A DNA stretch of 64,000 nucleotides, from the NCBI GenBank assembly GCA_045629285.1, contig JAZQQY010000009.1:104253-168252 (forward strand), in the 5' to 3' direction. A program made the position numbers and the translations under genes. Below are positions 6,818-15,602 of this stretch, piece by piece (position 1 is the first letter of the stretch; every line of letters begins with the position of its first letter). The DNA comes from UBA1723 sp045629285 (lineage in GTDB: Bacteria; Bacteroidota; Bacteroidia; Bacteroidales; Paludibacteraceae). The notes below the pieces were generated by a model. That model was not told the origin of the DNA. It ran no database searches and was given only the letters and a program-made list of their open reading frames with translations.

Positions 6818-8365
6818 TTAATCAATTCTGTGTACACGGTGACCCTCTACGTAGATCGCGCTGAATGGCGACGAAGGACATAGGTTTTCACAGGCTCCGC
6901 ATCCGATACATCTCTCTGAATCGATGATCGGCATCTTTGGCGACGCTTCATCTCCAGCTACTGTAGGAGCCATTGTGATTGCTCCAGCCGGACAGTGGCG
7001 GGCACAGTTGCCGCACGAAACGCCTTTCTTCATAGAGATACAGTTGTCGGCAATAAGCACTGCATGTCCTACGTGAGTGGCAGTCTTCTCTGCAAGATCC
7101 TTAAGCGCGATTGCTCCTGTCGGGCAGACGTCGCTGCATCGCTTACACTCTGGACGACAGTAACCCTTCTCGAAACTCATCACAGGAGTAAGCAACGAGT
7201 CAAGTTCCTCGCTTGGACGTAGTACTTCGTTAGGACAAGCTGTGATACATAGTCCGCATGATGTACATACATCGGCAATATGCTTGTAGGAGCGGCTTCC
7301 TGGAGGTGTTATTCTACCTTCACGTTTAGGCTCTTTTTTCTCTGTGATTTCTGCCAAACCACCATCAAATGTTTTAGCCATGCTCTTAGTCATTGTGCTG
7401 CCGGCAACGATTGCACCTACAGTTAGGAAAGCACGTTTTGATTCGTCAGTTGCGACTGTGTCGTTTCCTTCACTCTTCTTATCCGTAGAAGCCTTGATTC
7501 TGTTGATGATATTTGGAGTCTTATCCTTGTCAGATGGAGTTGTGTAAGAGATGGCACCTTTGTTGCAGGCTGACAAGCAATCCATACAGTCGACACATCT
7601 TGAAGAGTCGACGATGCCGTTCTTGGCGTCGATACAAGAGGCTTTACACTTTTTTGCGCAAAGACCACATTTCACACATTTGTCGTGGTCGATGACAGGT
7701 TTCATGATCGGCTGCTCTGCGAAAATGGAAAGGATTGTACCGACAGGACAGATAGTGTTGCAATATGTACGTCCGCCGCGAAATGCAAGAATTGCGATAA
7801 GCACTAGCGAGAATAGCGCTACGCCGAGCATCACGTATGAGTAGTTGAACTCTGCCGGCATTGCGAAAGTGTAGTCGCCGGCTGCCTCGGATGAAGCAGC
7901 TAGATATGTTGCGATGAATCTTCCTACTGGAGTAAGGATTGTAGTCGCTGCACGACCGAAGATGCTATATGGCTCAAGCAAACCAACGATAGGGTATGCA
8001 CAAAGAATGTATGCGGCGATGAACAGCACCGCGATGATCAATCGCATCCAAAGCTTCTCCTCGCTGTAGGAATATTTGATTTTCTGTTTCTTTGTCAATC
8101 TGCCCAAACGAGCGACGATATCCTGGAAGATACCAAGCGGACAGATGATAGAACAGTAGATTCTACCGAAAAGTTTTGTCACGAGCAGCGTTGAAAGGAA
8201 TGCTGCGATGAATCCTGCTGAGATAGAAGGAAGAAACTGGATCTTTGTGCTCCATCCCAAATAGTGTCTGGCTATGCCTGTAGTGTCACAGAATAGAGTG
8301 ACGATCGAAAGCATCATCACCACTGCAATAACGACACGTGCATATTTCAAAATATTGCTTTTCAT
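6818..8365 (-). CDS. Membrane polyferredoxin: NapH-like domain fused to a NapG-like domain
   Basis: 515 residues. The N-terminal half (about 1-270) is NapH-like: several membrane helices, the paired CxxxCP motifs YCSIICPLG (70-78) and YCNTICPVG (201-209), then two [4Fe-4S] motifs CVKCGLCAKKC and CVDCMDCLSAC. A short linker leads to KRAFLTVGAIVAGST (310-324), which looks like an internal Tat signal or anchor of the kind that starts NapG. After it come four more cluster motifs: CTSCGLCITACP, CRPECKRCSDVCP, CGNCARHCP and CIGCGACENLCP. The protein can take electrons from the quinone pool and carry them to a periplasmic acceptor, most simply the reductase encoded next. It is the first gene of the operon. 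Confidence 0.9.
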   Translation of the reverse strand: MKSNILKYARVVIAVVMMLSIVTLFCDTTGIARHYLGWSTKIQFLPSISAGFIAAFLSTLLVTKLFGRIYCSIICPLGIFQDIVARLGRLTKKQKIKYSYSEEKLWMRLIIAVLFIAAYILCAYPIVGLLEPYSIFGRAATTILTPVGRFIATYLAASSEAAGDYTFAMPAEFNYSYVMLGVALFSLVLIAILAFRGGRTYCNTICPVGTILSIFAEQPIMKPVIDHDKCVKCGLCAKKCKASCIDAKNGIVDSSRCVDCMDCLSACNKGAISYTTPSDKDKTPNIINRIKASTDKKSEGNDTVATDESKRAFLTVGAIVAGSTMTKSMAKTFDGGLAEITEKKEPKREGRITPPGSRSYKHIADVCTSCGLCITACPNEVLRPSEELDSLLTPVMSFEKGYCRPECKRCSDVCPTGAIALKDLAEKTATHVGHAVLIADNCISMKKGVSCGNCARHCPAGAITMAPTVAGDEASPKMPIIDSERCIGCGACENLCPSSPFSAIYVEGHRVHRID

Positions 8366-8386
8366 TGTAAGTTTTAGTTATTGTGG

Positions 8387-8394
8387 CAAAATTA
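8387..8394 (-). promoter_or_regulatory. Bacteroidetes -7 box for the polyferredoxin operon
   Basis: The minus strand reads TAATTTTG, a full TAnnTTTG match, 22 bases upstream of the ATG at 8365. The 300-base gap 8366-8665 also holds the divergent promoter at 8609-8616. Nothing else was recognised in it. Confidence 0.6.
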
Positions 8395-8586
8395 GTGTTT
8401 TTTTGGAATTTTGTTCGGTTTGGTCTATAAAAAACTTTTATTAGTCGGGAGAATGTCGCATAAGATAGAACATAAAGTATGAGGCTCGATTGTCAGAATG
8501 CAACTTTATTGTAGATAAATGCTTGTGAAATTGAAAACTTACGCATGTCTACTACTTGATTTTGCATTATTACGATAAGATTTGTT

Positions 8587-8616
8587 TTTGTTTGTAATTG
8601 TTTTTTCATACATTTG
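8587..8616 (+). promoter_or_regulatory. Bacteroidetes promoter for the triple-repeat secreted protein
   Basis: TTTG at 8587-8590, an 18-base spacer, then TACATTTG at 8609-8616, a full TAnnTTTG match. Transcription would start near 8621. This makes the ATG at 8666 the start and rules out the in-frame ATG at 8582. Confidence 0.6.
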
Positions 8617-8665
8617 TTGCGAAAACTCTAATGACAAATACACATCAAAGAGAAAAATAATTAGT

Positions 8666-11089
8666 ATGAAGAAGTTATTATTGTCCGGTTTTGTTGGTGC
8701 AACGCTGATTTATGCGTCTTCTGCAACCACATTTATGAGAATTGAAAAAGAAACAAATAAAAATGTCCACAATCTTAATCTTAAAGACAAGTATGATGTC
8801 GACAGCGTGGGGAATGTCACATTCAATCGGGATAGCTCCATCATGTATGTCAATAAGGATACAGGAGATGTCTACAAGTACGATGTCGACAAAGTTGTGA
8901 AAATCAACTTTATCCCAAAGGATACGATGGGACACGAGTATGTGGATCTCGGTCTTTCGGTATTGTGGGCAAAGTATAACATGGGAGCAACATCTATAGA
9001 GGATGTCGGCGACTATTATGCTTGGGGTGAGTTGGAAACGAAGCCAGTGTATGATTGGGCAACATATAAATTTACCGTAGGTGATAGTCAAACCAGAACT
9101 AAATACAAGAGAGAGAGAATACCTGGAGAAACTCCTGATTTTTCAGGCATTGATCTTGATCCGGAGGATGATGCGGCAGCTGTAAATTGGGGAGGTGAAT
9201 GGAGAATCCCGGACATGCGAATGTGGGATGAACTTTTGAATGAGTGTGAGTGGTTGACTGAACATATCAATGGTGTTTGGGGATTCAAGGTGCTTGCAAA
9301 AAACGGTAATTGGATTTTCCTTCCAGAAACAGGTTCGCGTGTAGTGGATACGTTGCATGTGAATGAGTACGATCCAAATTATCGTGACGTCCTTTATTGG
9401 AGTTCTACAATCTTCCCAAGTGAGATTCCTTTCATAGCAACGGCATTGTCTAATTTTATTTTACCTAATGGAATCGATTTTGGTTCAGGCGTTGGTACTC
9501 AATTTGTCAATCGTGGAATTCCTATTCGCCCGGTTATCCCTGTTAAGTATACGGTATCATTTTATACTGCCGACAGTGTTTTGTTAGACACCCAAATATT
9601 GGAATATGGAATGGCGGCTGCTGAAGTGGCGGCTCCGGTAATAGAGGGTGTGCCTTTCTTAGGATGGAGTGAACCGGTTACTTATATCACACATGATGCG
9701 GATGTCTATGCTCAGTATGGAAACCCGGATTACACGTATGTTGATCTTGGACTTTCTGTGAAGTGGGCTTCTGCTAACGTAGGTGCTCTTTCTATGGAGA
9801 AGACCGGCGACTATTTTGCCTGGGGTGAAACATCTCCTAAAGATGTCTATACAGATACTAACTATAAGTGGTGCGATAAGGAGTCGTATTCATTCAGCAA
9901 GTATTATTCTCAAAGTGGAAAGTCGGACAGCCTAATCAGGATTCTTCCAGAGGATGATGCCGCAACGGTTAATTGTGGGGGGAAATGGAGAATTCCAACA
10001 GTTGAAGAGTGGAGAGAACTTCAGGATAGGTGTGATTGGAAACAAACAGAAATGTACGGTGTCCTTGGCCATAAAATCACTGCTGAGAACGGCAATTGGA
10101 TATTCCTTCCTGCAGGAGATGTCTCTTATGGAGAAAATACAAGTAAAGATGAGAACCATGGTAGCTATTGGACATCTGTGCTATATGTAGACGACAATAA
10201 AATGGCAAACTATGTGAATTTCAAGTTGAATGAAAGTTGGAGACCTCATCTCCTTCAGACAAAAAGAGGCGTCGGAATGACAGTTAGAGCTGTTTTGCCG
10301 TGTGAGTATAAGATTTCCTATTATACAGAAGACAGCGTCTTGATAACGACTCAGGTTGTAGAGTCGGGAGAATATCCGAAAGAGGTGGCTGCTCCAGAAA
10401 AGAAGGGTTATACTTTTGTCGGATGGGGTAATGCTTTTGACAGAATAACTTCGGATATGAATGTCTATGCTCAATATACAGAGGGAGATCATGGTTACGT
10501 CGACCTAGGCCTTTCTGTAATGTGGGCCACATGCAATGTAGGTGCAGAGTCGATGTTAGAGCCAGGAGATCTTATAGCATGGGGAGAGGTGTCTCCTAAA
10601 GATAATTATGCTGACAGCACATACAAATGGGGTGGAGACGGCTATAGAAAGGTTACTAAGTATGTGGCTTCGGAGGTCAGCGGTGAGATAGATAGCCTTT
10701 TGACTCTTCTTCCGGAGGATGATGCCGCTACGGTAAATTGGGGCGACGAATGGAGAATGCCGACTGAAGAGGAGTGGGATGAACTTCGTGAAAACTGTTA
10801 TGTTGAATTTAGAAATGTAAATGGTGTCGCTGGTCATATGATCACAGCTAAGAATGGCAATTGGATTTTCCTTCCGGCAGTAAATTACATATCTGAATTC
10901 AATGATTCGGGGAAAGATGAACATGGTTATTATTGGTCGTCTTCTCTAAGAATAAATGTATATTATAGCGATTGGGCGATTAGTGAAACTCTTGGACATT
11001 CTAATTATTCTGGAAAAGGAAAAGATAGTGCTAAGGGAGCTATGCAAAGAAGTTGGGGAATGTCGGTCCGTCCGGTCCGTGCCAAATAA
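8666..11089 (+). CDS. Secreted protein with three Fib_succ_major-type modules and two List/Bact repeats
   Basis: 807 residues from the ATG at 8666. A signal peptide (MKKLLLSGFVGATLIYASSA) leads into a short strand-rich segment. Three modules of roughly 200 residues follow, each starting (Y)VDLGLSVxWA, then GDYYAWGE or a variant, a DPEDDAA or LPEDDAA turn, WRxP.xxxWDEL, NGNWIFLP and a closing RPV. This fits the Fibrobacter succinogenes major paralogous domain (TIGR02145). The modules start near 8937, 9735 and 10494. They are separated by two InlB-type List/Bact repeats (SFYTADSVLLDTQ to FLGWSEPVTY and their second copy). It is probably a surface or periplasmic protein. Ligand and role are unknown, and no T9SS tail is visible. 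Confidence 0.8.
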   Translation: MKKLLLSGFVGATLIYASSATTFMRIEKETNKNVHNLNLKDKYDVDSVGNVTFNRDSSIMYVNKDTGDVYKYDVDKVVKINFIPKDTMGHEYVDLGLSVLWAKYNMGATSIEDVGDYYAWGELETKPVYDWATYKFTVGDSQTRTKYKRERIPGETPDFSGIDLDPEDDAAAVNWGGEWRIPDMRMWDELLNECEWLTEHINGVWGFKVLAKNGNWIFLPETGSRVVDTLHVNEYDPNYRDVLYWSSTIFPSEIPFIATALSNFILPNGIDFGSGVGTQFVNRGIPIRPVIPVKYTVSFYTADSVLLDTQILEYGMAAAEVAAPVIEGVPFLGWSEPVTYITHDADVYAQYGNPDYTYVDLGLSVKWASANVGALSMEKTGDYFAWGETSPKDVYTDTNYKWCDKESYSFSKYYSQSGKSDSLIRILPEDDAATVNCGGKWRIPTVEEWRELQDRCDWKQTEMYGVLGHKITAENGNWIFLPAGDVSYGENTSKDENHGSYWTSVLYVDDNKMANYVNFKLNESWRPHLLQTKRGVGMTVRAVLPCEYKISYYTEDSVLITTQVVESGEYPKEVAAPEKKGYTFVGWGNAFDRITSDMNVYAQYTEGDHGYVDLGLSVMWATCNVGAESMLEPGDLIAWGEVSPKDNYADSTYKWGGDGYRKVTKYVASEVSGEIDSLLTLLPEDDAATVNWGDEWRMPTEEEWDELRENCYVEFRNVNGVAGHMITAKNGNWIFLPAVNYISEFNDSGKDEHGYYWSSSLRINVYYSDWAISETLGHSNYSGKGKDSAKGAMQRSWGMSVRPVRAK

Positions 11090-11117
11090 AGAAATTTGTT
11101 TCGATTTTTAATGCAAG

Positions 11118-11150
11118 AGGCAATCCGATGAGGGTTGTCTTTTGTTCTTT
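11118..11150 (+). terminator. Intrinsic terminator after the triple-repeat protein
   Basis: A 9-bp stem (AGGCAATCC 11118-11126 with 11132-11140, two G-U pairs) and a 5-base loop are followed by TTTGTTCTTT. Confidence 0.6.
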
Positions 11151-11285
11151 AAAAAAGAGGAATAAGATTTTGAATCTAGATTATCAATTTGTTAATTTGC
11201 ATCTGCAATTGGCTTTGAAGCGAGGATGCCGAAAATCGACAATAGAGTAGGCCTTTTCTAACAATGACGACTAACATTATACATT

Positions 11286-12137
11286 ATGGGATATTACGTT
11301 GGCAATAAGTTTTCAGATGACAAGGATTTTATAGATGGAAATGAGCTGTTTTCTCTTTTTGAGTATCACAGATTCCTTGACAACGGAGTGTTGCAGGTGA
11401 TGGGTCAAAATTCTCATGAAGTATCCGATGATGGTTTGGTAGTGAGAGGTTGGAGGGATGCAACTGAATCTGATTGCAATTGGGGCGTGATGTCGACAAT
11501 GTCTCTTTTTGAATCAGAGTCGGTTTCGGTTGGTGTCAGTGTCTCTTTTTTGAAGATGATCAAGTGCAAGAATGTCAAACTTATTGATGCTGACATCCAT
11601 TATTTGTATTTGGAAGATTGCTCGGATATAGAGATCCCAGATTCTGTTATTGTTTTGACTGTAAAAAACAGTAGAAACATAAAATTTCCGGAAGTAGCAT
11701 TTGAGACTCCTGTTTTCGACACGAAGTCGGATTCTAAATTCGAATTCCAGAATCATACTTACGTATTTAAGAAAGGATATACTTACCTAAGATGCAAGCA
11801 TAGAGAGTTTGGGGCAAATTGTGAAAAGGGAGATTTCAGTAATCCTGCATATCTGATGTATGTCGACGCTAAAATGTTCGGACAGTATTTGTCGGATGAG
11901 CGTTATGATGTTTTGAAGAAGGAGATTGAGAAGGAGGATGAGAAGAATCGTAAGAAGGCTAAGGTTGGTAAGGATTGGAAGAATTTTATTTTTTATCTTC
12001 TTGTCGGTGCGACTATCATGTGCTTCTTGACTGACGACCCGGATCTGTTGGCTGTCATGATAATTGGCCCAATCGGTTTGTTCTTCTACTTCATCTGGTG
12101 GTTGGTGAAGAAGATTGTGGGGATATTTAGGAAATGA
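11286..12137 (+). CDS. Unknown protein with short beta repeats and two C-terminal membrane helices
   Basis: 283 residues, family not recognised. The first half is polar and strand-rich. Residues about 95-150 (VKLIDADIHYLYLEDC, then IEIPDSVIVLTVKNSRNIKF) show a repeating short-strand rhythm that could form a small solenoid. A highly charged segment (KKEIEKEDEKNRKKAKVGK, about 215-233) precedes two membrane helices, about 236-252 and 255-275, and a basic end. No signal peptide is present, so a cytoplasmic head tethered by its C-terminus is the simplest topology. It has its own spacing of about 200 bases upstream and 160 downstream. The function is unknown. Confidence 0.6.
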   Translation: MGYYVGNKFSDDKDFIDGNELFSLFEYHRFLDNGVLQVMGQNSHEVSDDGLVVRGWRDATESDCNWGVMSTMSLFESESVSVGVSVSFLKMIKCKNVKLIDADIHYLYLEDCSDIEIPDSVIVLTVKNSRNIKFPEVAFETPVFDTKSDSKFEFQNHTYVFKKGYTYLRCKHREFGANCEKGDFSNPAYLMYVDAKMFGQYLSDERYDVLKKEIEKEDEKNRKKAKVGKDWKNFIFYLLVGATIMCFLTDDPDLLAVMIIGPIGLFFYFIWWLVKKIVGIFRK

Positions 12138-12244
12138 GGTGAAAGAGACCTGATTTTTATTTCGCATTTTCTGCCATTCGTTTCATTTTTTTCAGTTTGT
12201 ACCTAAAATGGTACTTTTGAATGTTGTGTTTTTGCTCATGAAGA

Positions 12245-12252
12245 TAATTTTG
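12245..12252 (+). promoter_or_regulatory. Bacteroidetes -7 box for the GH43-GH30 gene
   Basis: TAATTTTG matches TAnnTTTG 48 bases before the ATG at 12300. A second full match, TACTTTTG, lies at 12212-12219. Confidence 0.5.
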
Positions 12253-12299
12253 CGGTATGACTTAGAATTTGAGCAAAAACATATATTACTTATTATTTT

Positions 12300-15200
12300 A
12301 TGATTAAACGTTATTTTTTATCGATCCTTTTGACGGTGCTTTCTGCAATTTCGTTTGCAGCCGAGAAGGATTACACCGCTTATCTGTTTGCCTATTTCAA
12401 AGGCGAGGGTTTGGCTCAGGGAGAGCAGATCTATTTTGCTGTCAGCCGTGACGGTTTGAATTGGAAGGATATCAATGGAGGAAATCCTGTGCTGACGTCT
12501 TCTCTTGGCGAGAAGGGGCTGCGTGATCCGTTTATTATGCGTTCTGCCGACGGTGATAAATTCTTCGTTATCGCTACCGACTTGAAAATCAACGGTAATG
12601 GCAACTGGACTGCGGCTCAAACTACCGGTAGCAAATCTATCATGGTGTGGGAGTCGTCGGATCTTATCAACTGGAGTGAGCAGCGTATGTGCAGAGTCGC
12701 TCCTGATGGTGCTGGCTGCACATGGGCTCCTGAGGCCGTCTATAATGAGGAGTCTGGCGAATACTTGGTGTTTTGGTCGTCGAAAATTCCTGGCTCTCAG
12801 TCGGTGCAAAATAATGATAATACTCATCGTGTCTACTATTGTACGACTAAGGATTTCAAGTCGTTCTCTCAGGCTAAGGTTTGGATTGAGTTGAAGAATC
12901 AGCAGAATCGTACTATCAGTGTGATAGATGCGACTGTCATCAAAGTGGGAAACACATACTATCGCTTCAAGAAGAACGAGGCTACTGAGGCTCATAAGTC
13001 GGGAATGCCTTCGTCGGGCAAATATATCATTATGGAGAAGGCGACAAACCTTCTTGGGCAGTGGACTGAGGTGAATACTCAGATGAGCCAGATCGCTTAC
13101 GTGGAGGGTCCAACCTGCTTTAAGTTTAATGGCGAAAACAAATGGTGCTTGTTCATTGATGATTTTGGTGGAAAGGGTTATTATCCACTTGTTACAAACG
13201 ATCTTTCATCAGGTAATTTCACTCAGGTCGCAGCAGGACAGTATTCGTTGCCATCGGTGATGCGTCACGGTTCGGTGGTCAATATCACTGAAGCTGAATA
13301 TAACAATCTTATGAGCAAATACGAGCCTTCTTCGGTTTGCAATTTCCGTGTCAATCCTGCGGCTCGACAGCAGACTATGGAGGGATGGGGAGTCTCTCTT
13401 TGTTGGTGGGCTGGACAGTGTGGTGCTTGGACAGAGGATAAGGTCGACGACCTTGTGGATATGCTAACGTCGGAGGATAAATTGAATTACAATATCTTCC
13501 GTTATAATATTGGAGGAGGAGATCATCCGTCGCACTATAATGGACACATGTGTAATGGAAAGGGTAAACGTGCTGAGATGGAGGGATTCAAGGCAACGGA
13601 AAATTCGGCTTATAATTGGAATGCCGACGCTGCTCAACGTAATGTGTTGCTTAAACTTAGAGATGCACGTAAGGATGACGTGGTGTTTGAGGCATTCTCC
13701 AACTCGGCTCCTTACTGGATGACCTATTCTGGTTGTGCTTCGGGAAACTCAAATGCAGCCAAAGACAATTTGAAACCAGAGTATTATGGTAAGTTCTGCG
13801 ATTATCTAGTCGACGTCTGCAAACATTATAAGGATGAGTATGGAATTGAGTTTAAGACTCTTGCTCCGTTCAACGAGCCAAACACTAATTATTGGGGTGA
13901 GAAAGGTGGACAGGAAGGATGCCATTTCGATCCTGCGTCGCAAGTCAACCTTATCCGTGTGCTCTATCCAAAATTGAAAAATTCTGGTTTGAAGACTGTC
14001 ATTTCTTCATCCGACGAGACAAGCGTTCCGTTGGCATTGGGAGAGTTGCAGACATTTATTAAAGAGGGTGATATTATCCCGATGTTGGGACAATTCAACA
14101 CCCATACTTATGGAGGCAATATAAGAGACAAGGCCAATTTGAAGGATTTGGTCACAGAGACTCGATTGCCATTCTGGATGTCGGAGACTGGATCCGGCGG
14201 AACTGGTTTGGCTGGCAACCTTGCGTTGGCTCAACGAATGTTTGACGACCTCAACTATCTTCAGCCACAAGCCTGGATAGATTGGCAGTTTGTGGAGGAG
14301 AACAACGACCAGTGGTGTATGGTGAAAGGAAGTTTCAACAATCAGACATATAATATTGTAAAGAATTTCTACGTCCGTATGCAAGTCACACGTTTTATCA
14401 AGCAAGGCTATACGATGCTTGGCACCGGACGTGACGATATCTTAGCGGCTGTCAGTCCTACGGGAGACAAGGTCGTGGTGGTGATGCTCAACACGTCGAC
14501 AGACCAGAAGAGTGTCAGCATTGATTTGTCGCTTTTGAATAAAGTCGACGATTCAGCGCAGTTGTATGTCACAAACTCCAAATTGAATTGCCAGCGTATG
14601 GCTGATGTGGAGGTTGTCGACAGAAGGGTTGATTATACAATGGGTGGCGAGGAAATCTCAACATTGATTTTCTCAACTGATGCCGGCAACGGAATGGAGA
14701 ATTTCACAGAGGGATATCCGTATATGATTGTGCCAAGAGCATCCACGTCTCCATTGACAATGAATGGCAGTTCATTGAATTTGAGCCTGTTGTGTGTGGC
14801 AGATACGATGCAACGCTGGTATTTCAACAAATTGGCTAACGGCAACTACAACATCTACACAATGTTGGAAGGCAAGAAATATGCTTTGACAGACGACGGC
14901 TCATATTGGTTGACTACCACTCCGCTTAACTCGTCGAACAAAGGACAGGAATTTAAAATTGAGAGTCTTGGCGACAACAGCTTCAAGGTGGTTTCAGCCT
15001 CTAATGGCAAACTGCTAGACCTTGAAGGTGAGCATCTTGAGGCAGGCACAAAGGTCGGATTATGGCAAGCCAGCGCCACAGGAGCCAACGTCCATCGTGA
15101 GTGGAGAATCTTATCTGTGCCATTCACTGCGGTTCCGATGTCTGGTGAGACAACAGCCGACGATATCGCATCAGAGCCGACGCTGGTGTATTCTGCAAAC

Positions 15201-15377
15201 GGAGAAATTATCATAGTATCTTTGTCGGCATCATCATCGATGTATTCCGTCTACAACATCAAAGGACAGATGGTGACAAACGGAGCCATCAAATCCGCAG
15301 TCACAAAGATTCCGGTAGAGAAAGGATTCTATGTGGTGAGATGTGGAAATGAAGCGGAGAAGGTGATGGTGAAATGA
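12300..15377 (+). CDS. Secreted two-enzyme glycoside hydrolase: GH43 + GH30 + ricin-like lectin + T9SS tail
   Basis: 1025 residues. A signal peptide covers residues 1-20. Residues about 25-340 are a GH43-type five-bladed propeller: LRDPF near 78 and the putative general acid Glu145 in WAPEAVY. Residues about 350-790 are GH30: the acid/base Glu526 in NEPN and the nucleophile Glu629 in SETG, with the N-terminal MEGWGVSLCWWA typical of the galactanase-like GH30 group. Residues about 800-940 read as a ricin-type beta-trefoil. Residues about 955-1025 (MYSVYNIKGQMV, then KGFYVVRCGNEAEKVMVK) are a type-A T9SS sorting domain. It should be secreted across the outer membrane and act on an arabinogalactan- or galactan-type glycan. 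The exact substrate is inferred. Confidence 0.87.
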   Translation: MIKRYFLSILLTVLSAISFAAEKDYTAYLFAYFKGEGLAQGEQIYFAVSRDGLNWKDINGGNPVLTSSLGEKGLRDPFIMRSADGDKFFVIATDLKINGNGNWTAAQTTGSKSIMVWESSDLINWSEQRMCRVAPDGAGCTWAPEAVYNEESGEYLVFWSSKIPGSQSVQNNDNTHRVYYCTTKDFKSFSQAKVWIELKNQQNRTISVIDATVIKVGNTYYRFKKNEATEAHKSGMPSSGKYIIMEKATNLLGQWTEVNTQMSQIAYVEGPTCFKFNGENKWCLFIDDFGGKGYYPLVTNDLSSGNFTQVAAGQYSLPSVMRHGSVVNITEAEYNNLMSKYEPSSVCNFRVNPAARQQTMEGWGVSLCWWAGQCGAWTEDKVDDLVDMLTSEDKLNYNIFRYNIGGGDHPSHYNGHMCNGKGKRAEMEGFKATENSAYNWNADAAQRNVLLKLRDARKDDVVFEAFSNSAPYWMTYSGCASGNSNAAKDNLKPEYYGKFCDYLVDVCKHYKDEYGIEFKTLAPFNEPNTNYWGEKGGQEGCHFDPASQVNLIRVLYPKLKNSGLKTVISSSDETSVPLALGELQTFIKEGDIIPMLGQFNTHTYGGNIRDKANLKDLVTETRLPFWMSETGSGGTGLAGNLALAQRMFDDLNYLQPQAWIDWQFVEENNDQWCMVKGSFNNQTYNIVKNFYVRMQVTRFIKQGYTMLGTGRDDILAAVSPTGDKVVVVMLNTSTDQKSVSIDLSLLNKVDDSAQLYVTNSKLNCQRMADVEVVDRRVDYTMGGEEISTLIFSTDAGNGMENFTEGYPYMIVPRASTSPLTMNGSSLNLSLLCVADTMQRWYFNKLANGNYNIYTMLEGKKYALTDDGSYWLTTTPLNSSNKGQEFKIESLGDNSFKVVSASNGKLLDLEGEHLEAGTKVGLWQASATGANVHREWRILSVPFTAVPMSGETTADDIASEPTLVYSANGEIIIVSLSASSSMYSVYNIKGQMVTNGAIKSAVTKIPVEKGFYVVRCGNEAEKVMVK

Positions 15378-15417
15378 TAAAAGCGGAATGATAAATGCGA
15401 AATGCGTAATTAAGAAC

Positions 15418-15450
15418 AATCCCGTGGATGCCAGGCATCTGCGGGATTTT
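15418..15450 (+). terminator. Intrinsic terminator after the GH43-GH30 gene
   Basis: The arm AATCCCG.. GATGCC pairs with GGCATC.. CGGGATT around a single-base loop, then TTTT. Two internal mismatches are tolerated. Confidence 0.7.
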
Positions 15451-15516
15451 CTTGTTTCATAACCTATAAGTCCAACAAAAAAATATCATTCTGTTGTTGC
15501 AAATAAAAATTAGGAT

Positions 15517-15524
15517 TAACTTTG
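15517..15524 (+). promoter_or_regulatory. Bacteroidetes -7 box for the Rpn-type nuclease gene
   Basis: TAACTTTG matches TAnnTTTG 79 bases before the ATG at 15603. A TTG lies 17 bases upstream of it (15497-15499). Confidence 0.55.
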
Positions 15525-15602
15525 TCGCAAATAAAAACAATTAATAAAACGTTGCCTTAGTTAGGGCAAATAAATTTAGACAACTTAGTAACAGTTCAAA
15601 AA

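Noticed and set aside
8582..8665. Upstream extension of the triple-repeat protein to an ATG at 8582
   Set aside because: The added residues overlap the -33/-7 promoter, and the ATG at 8666 starts a standard signal peptide.
11053..11250. 65-codon plus-strand frame after the triple-repeat protein
   Set aside because: It overlaps the gene end in another frame and runs through the terminator stem. No protein features were seen.
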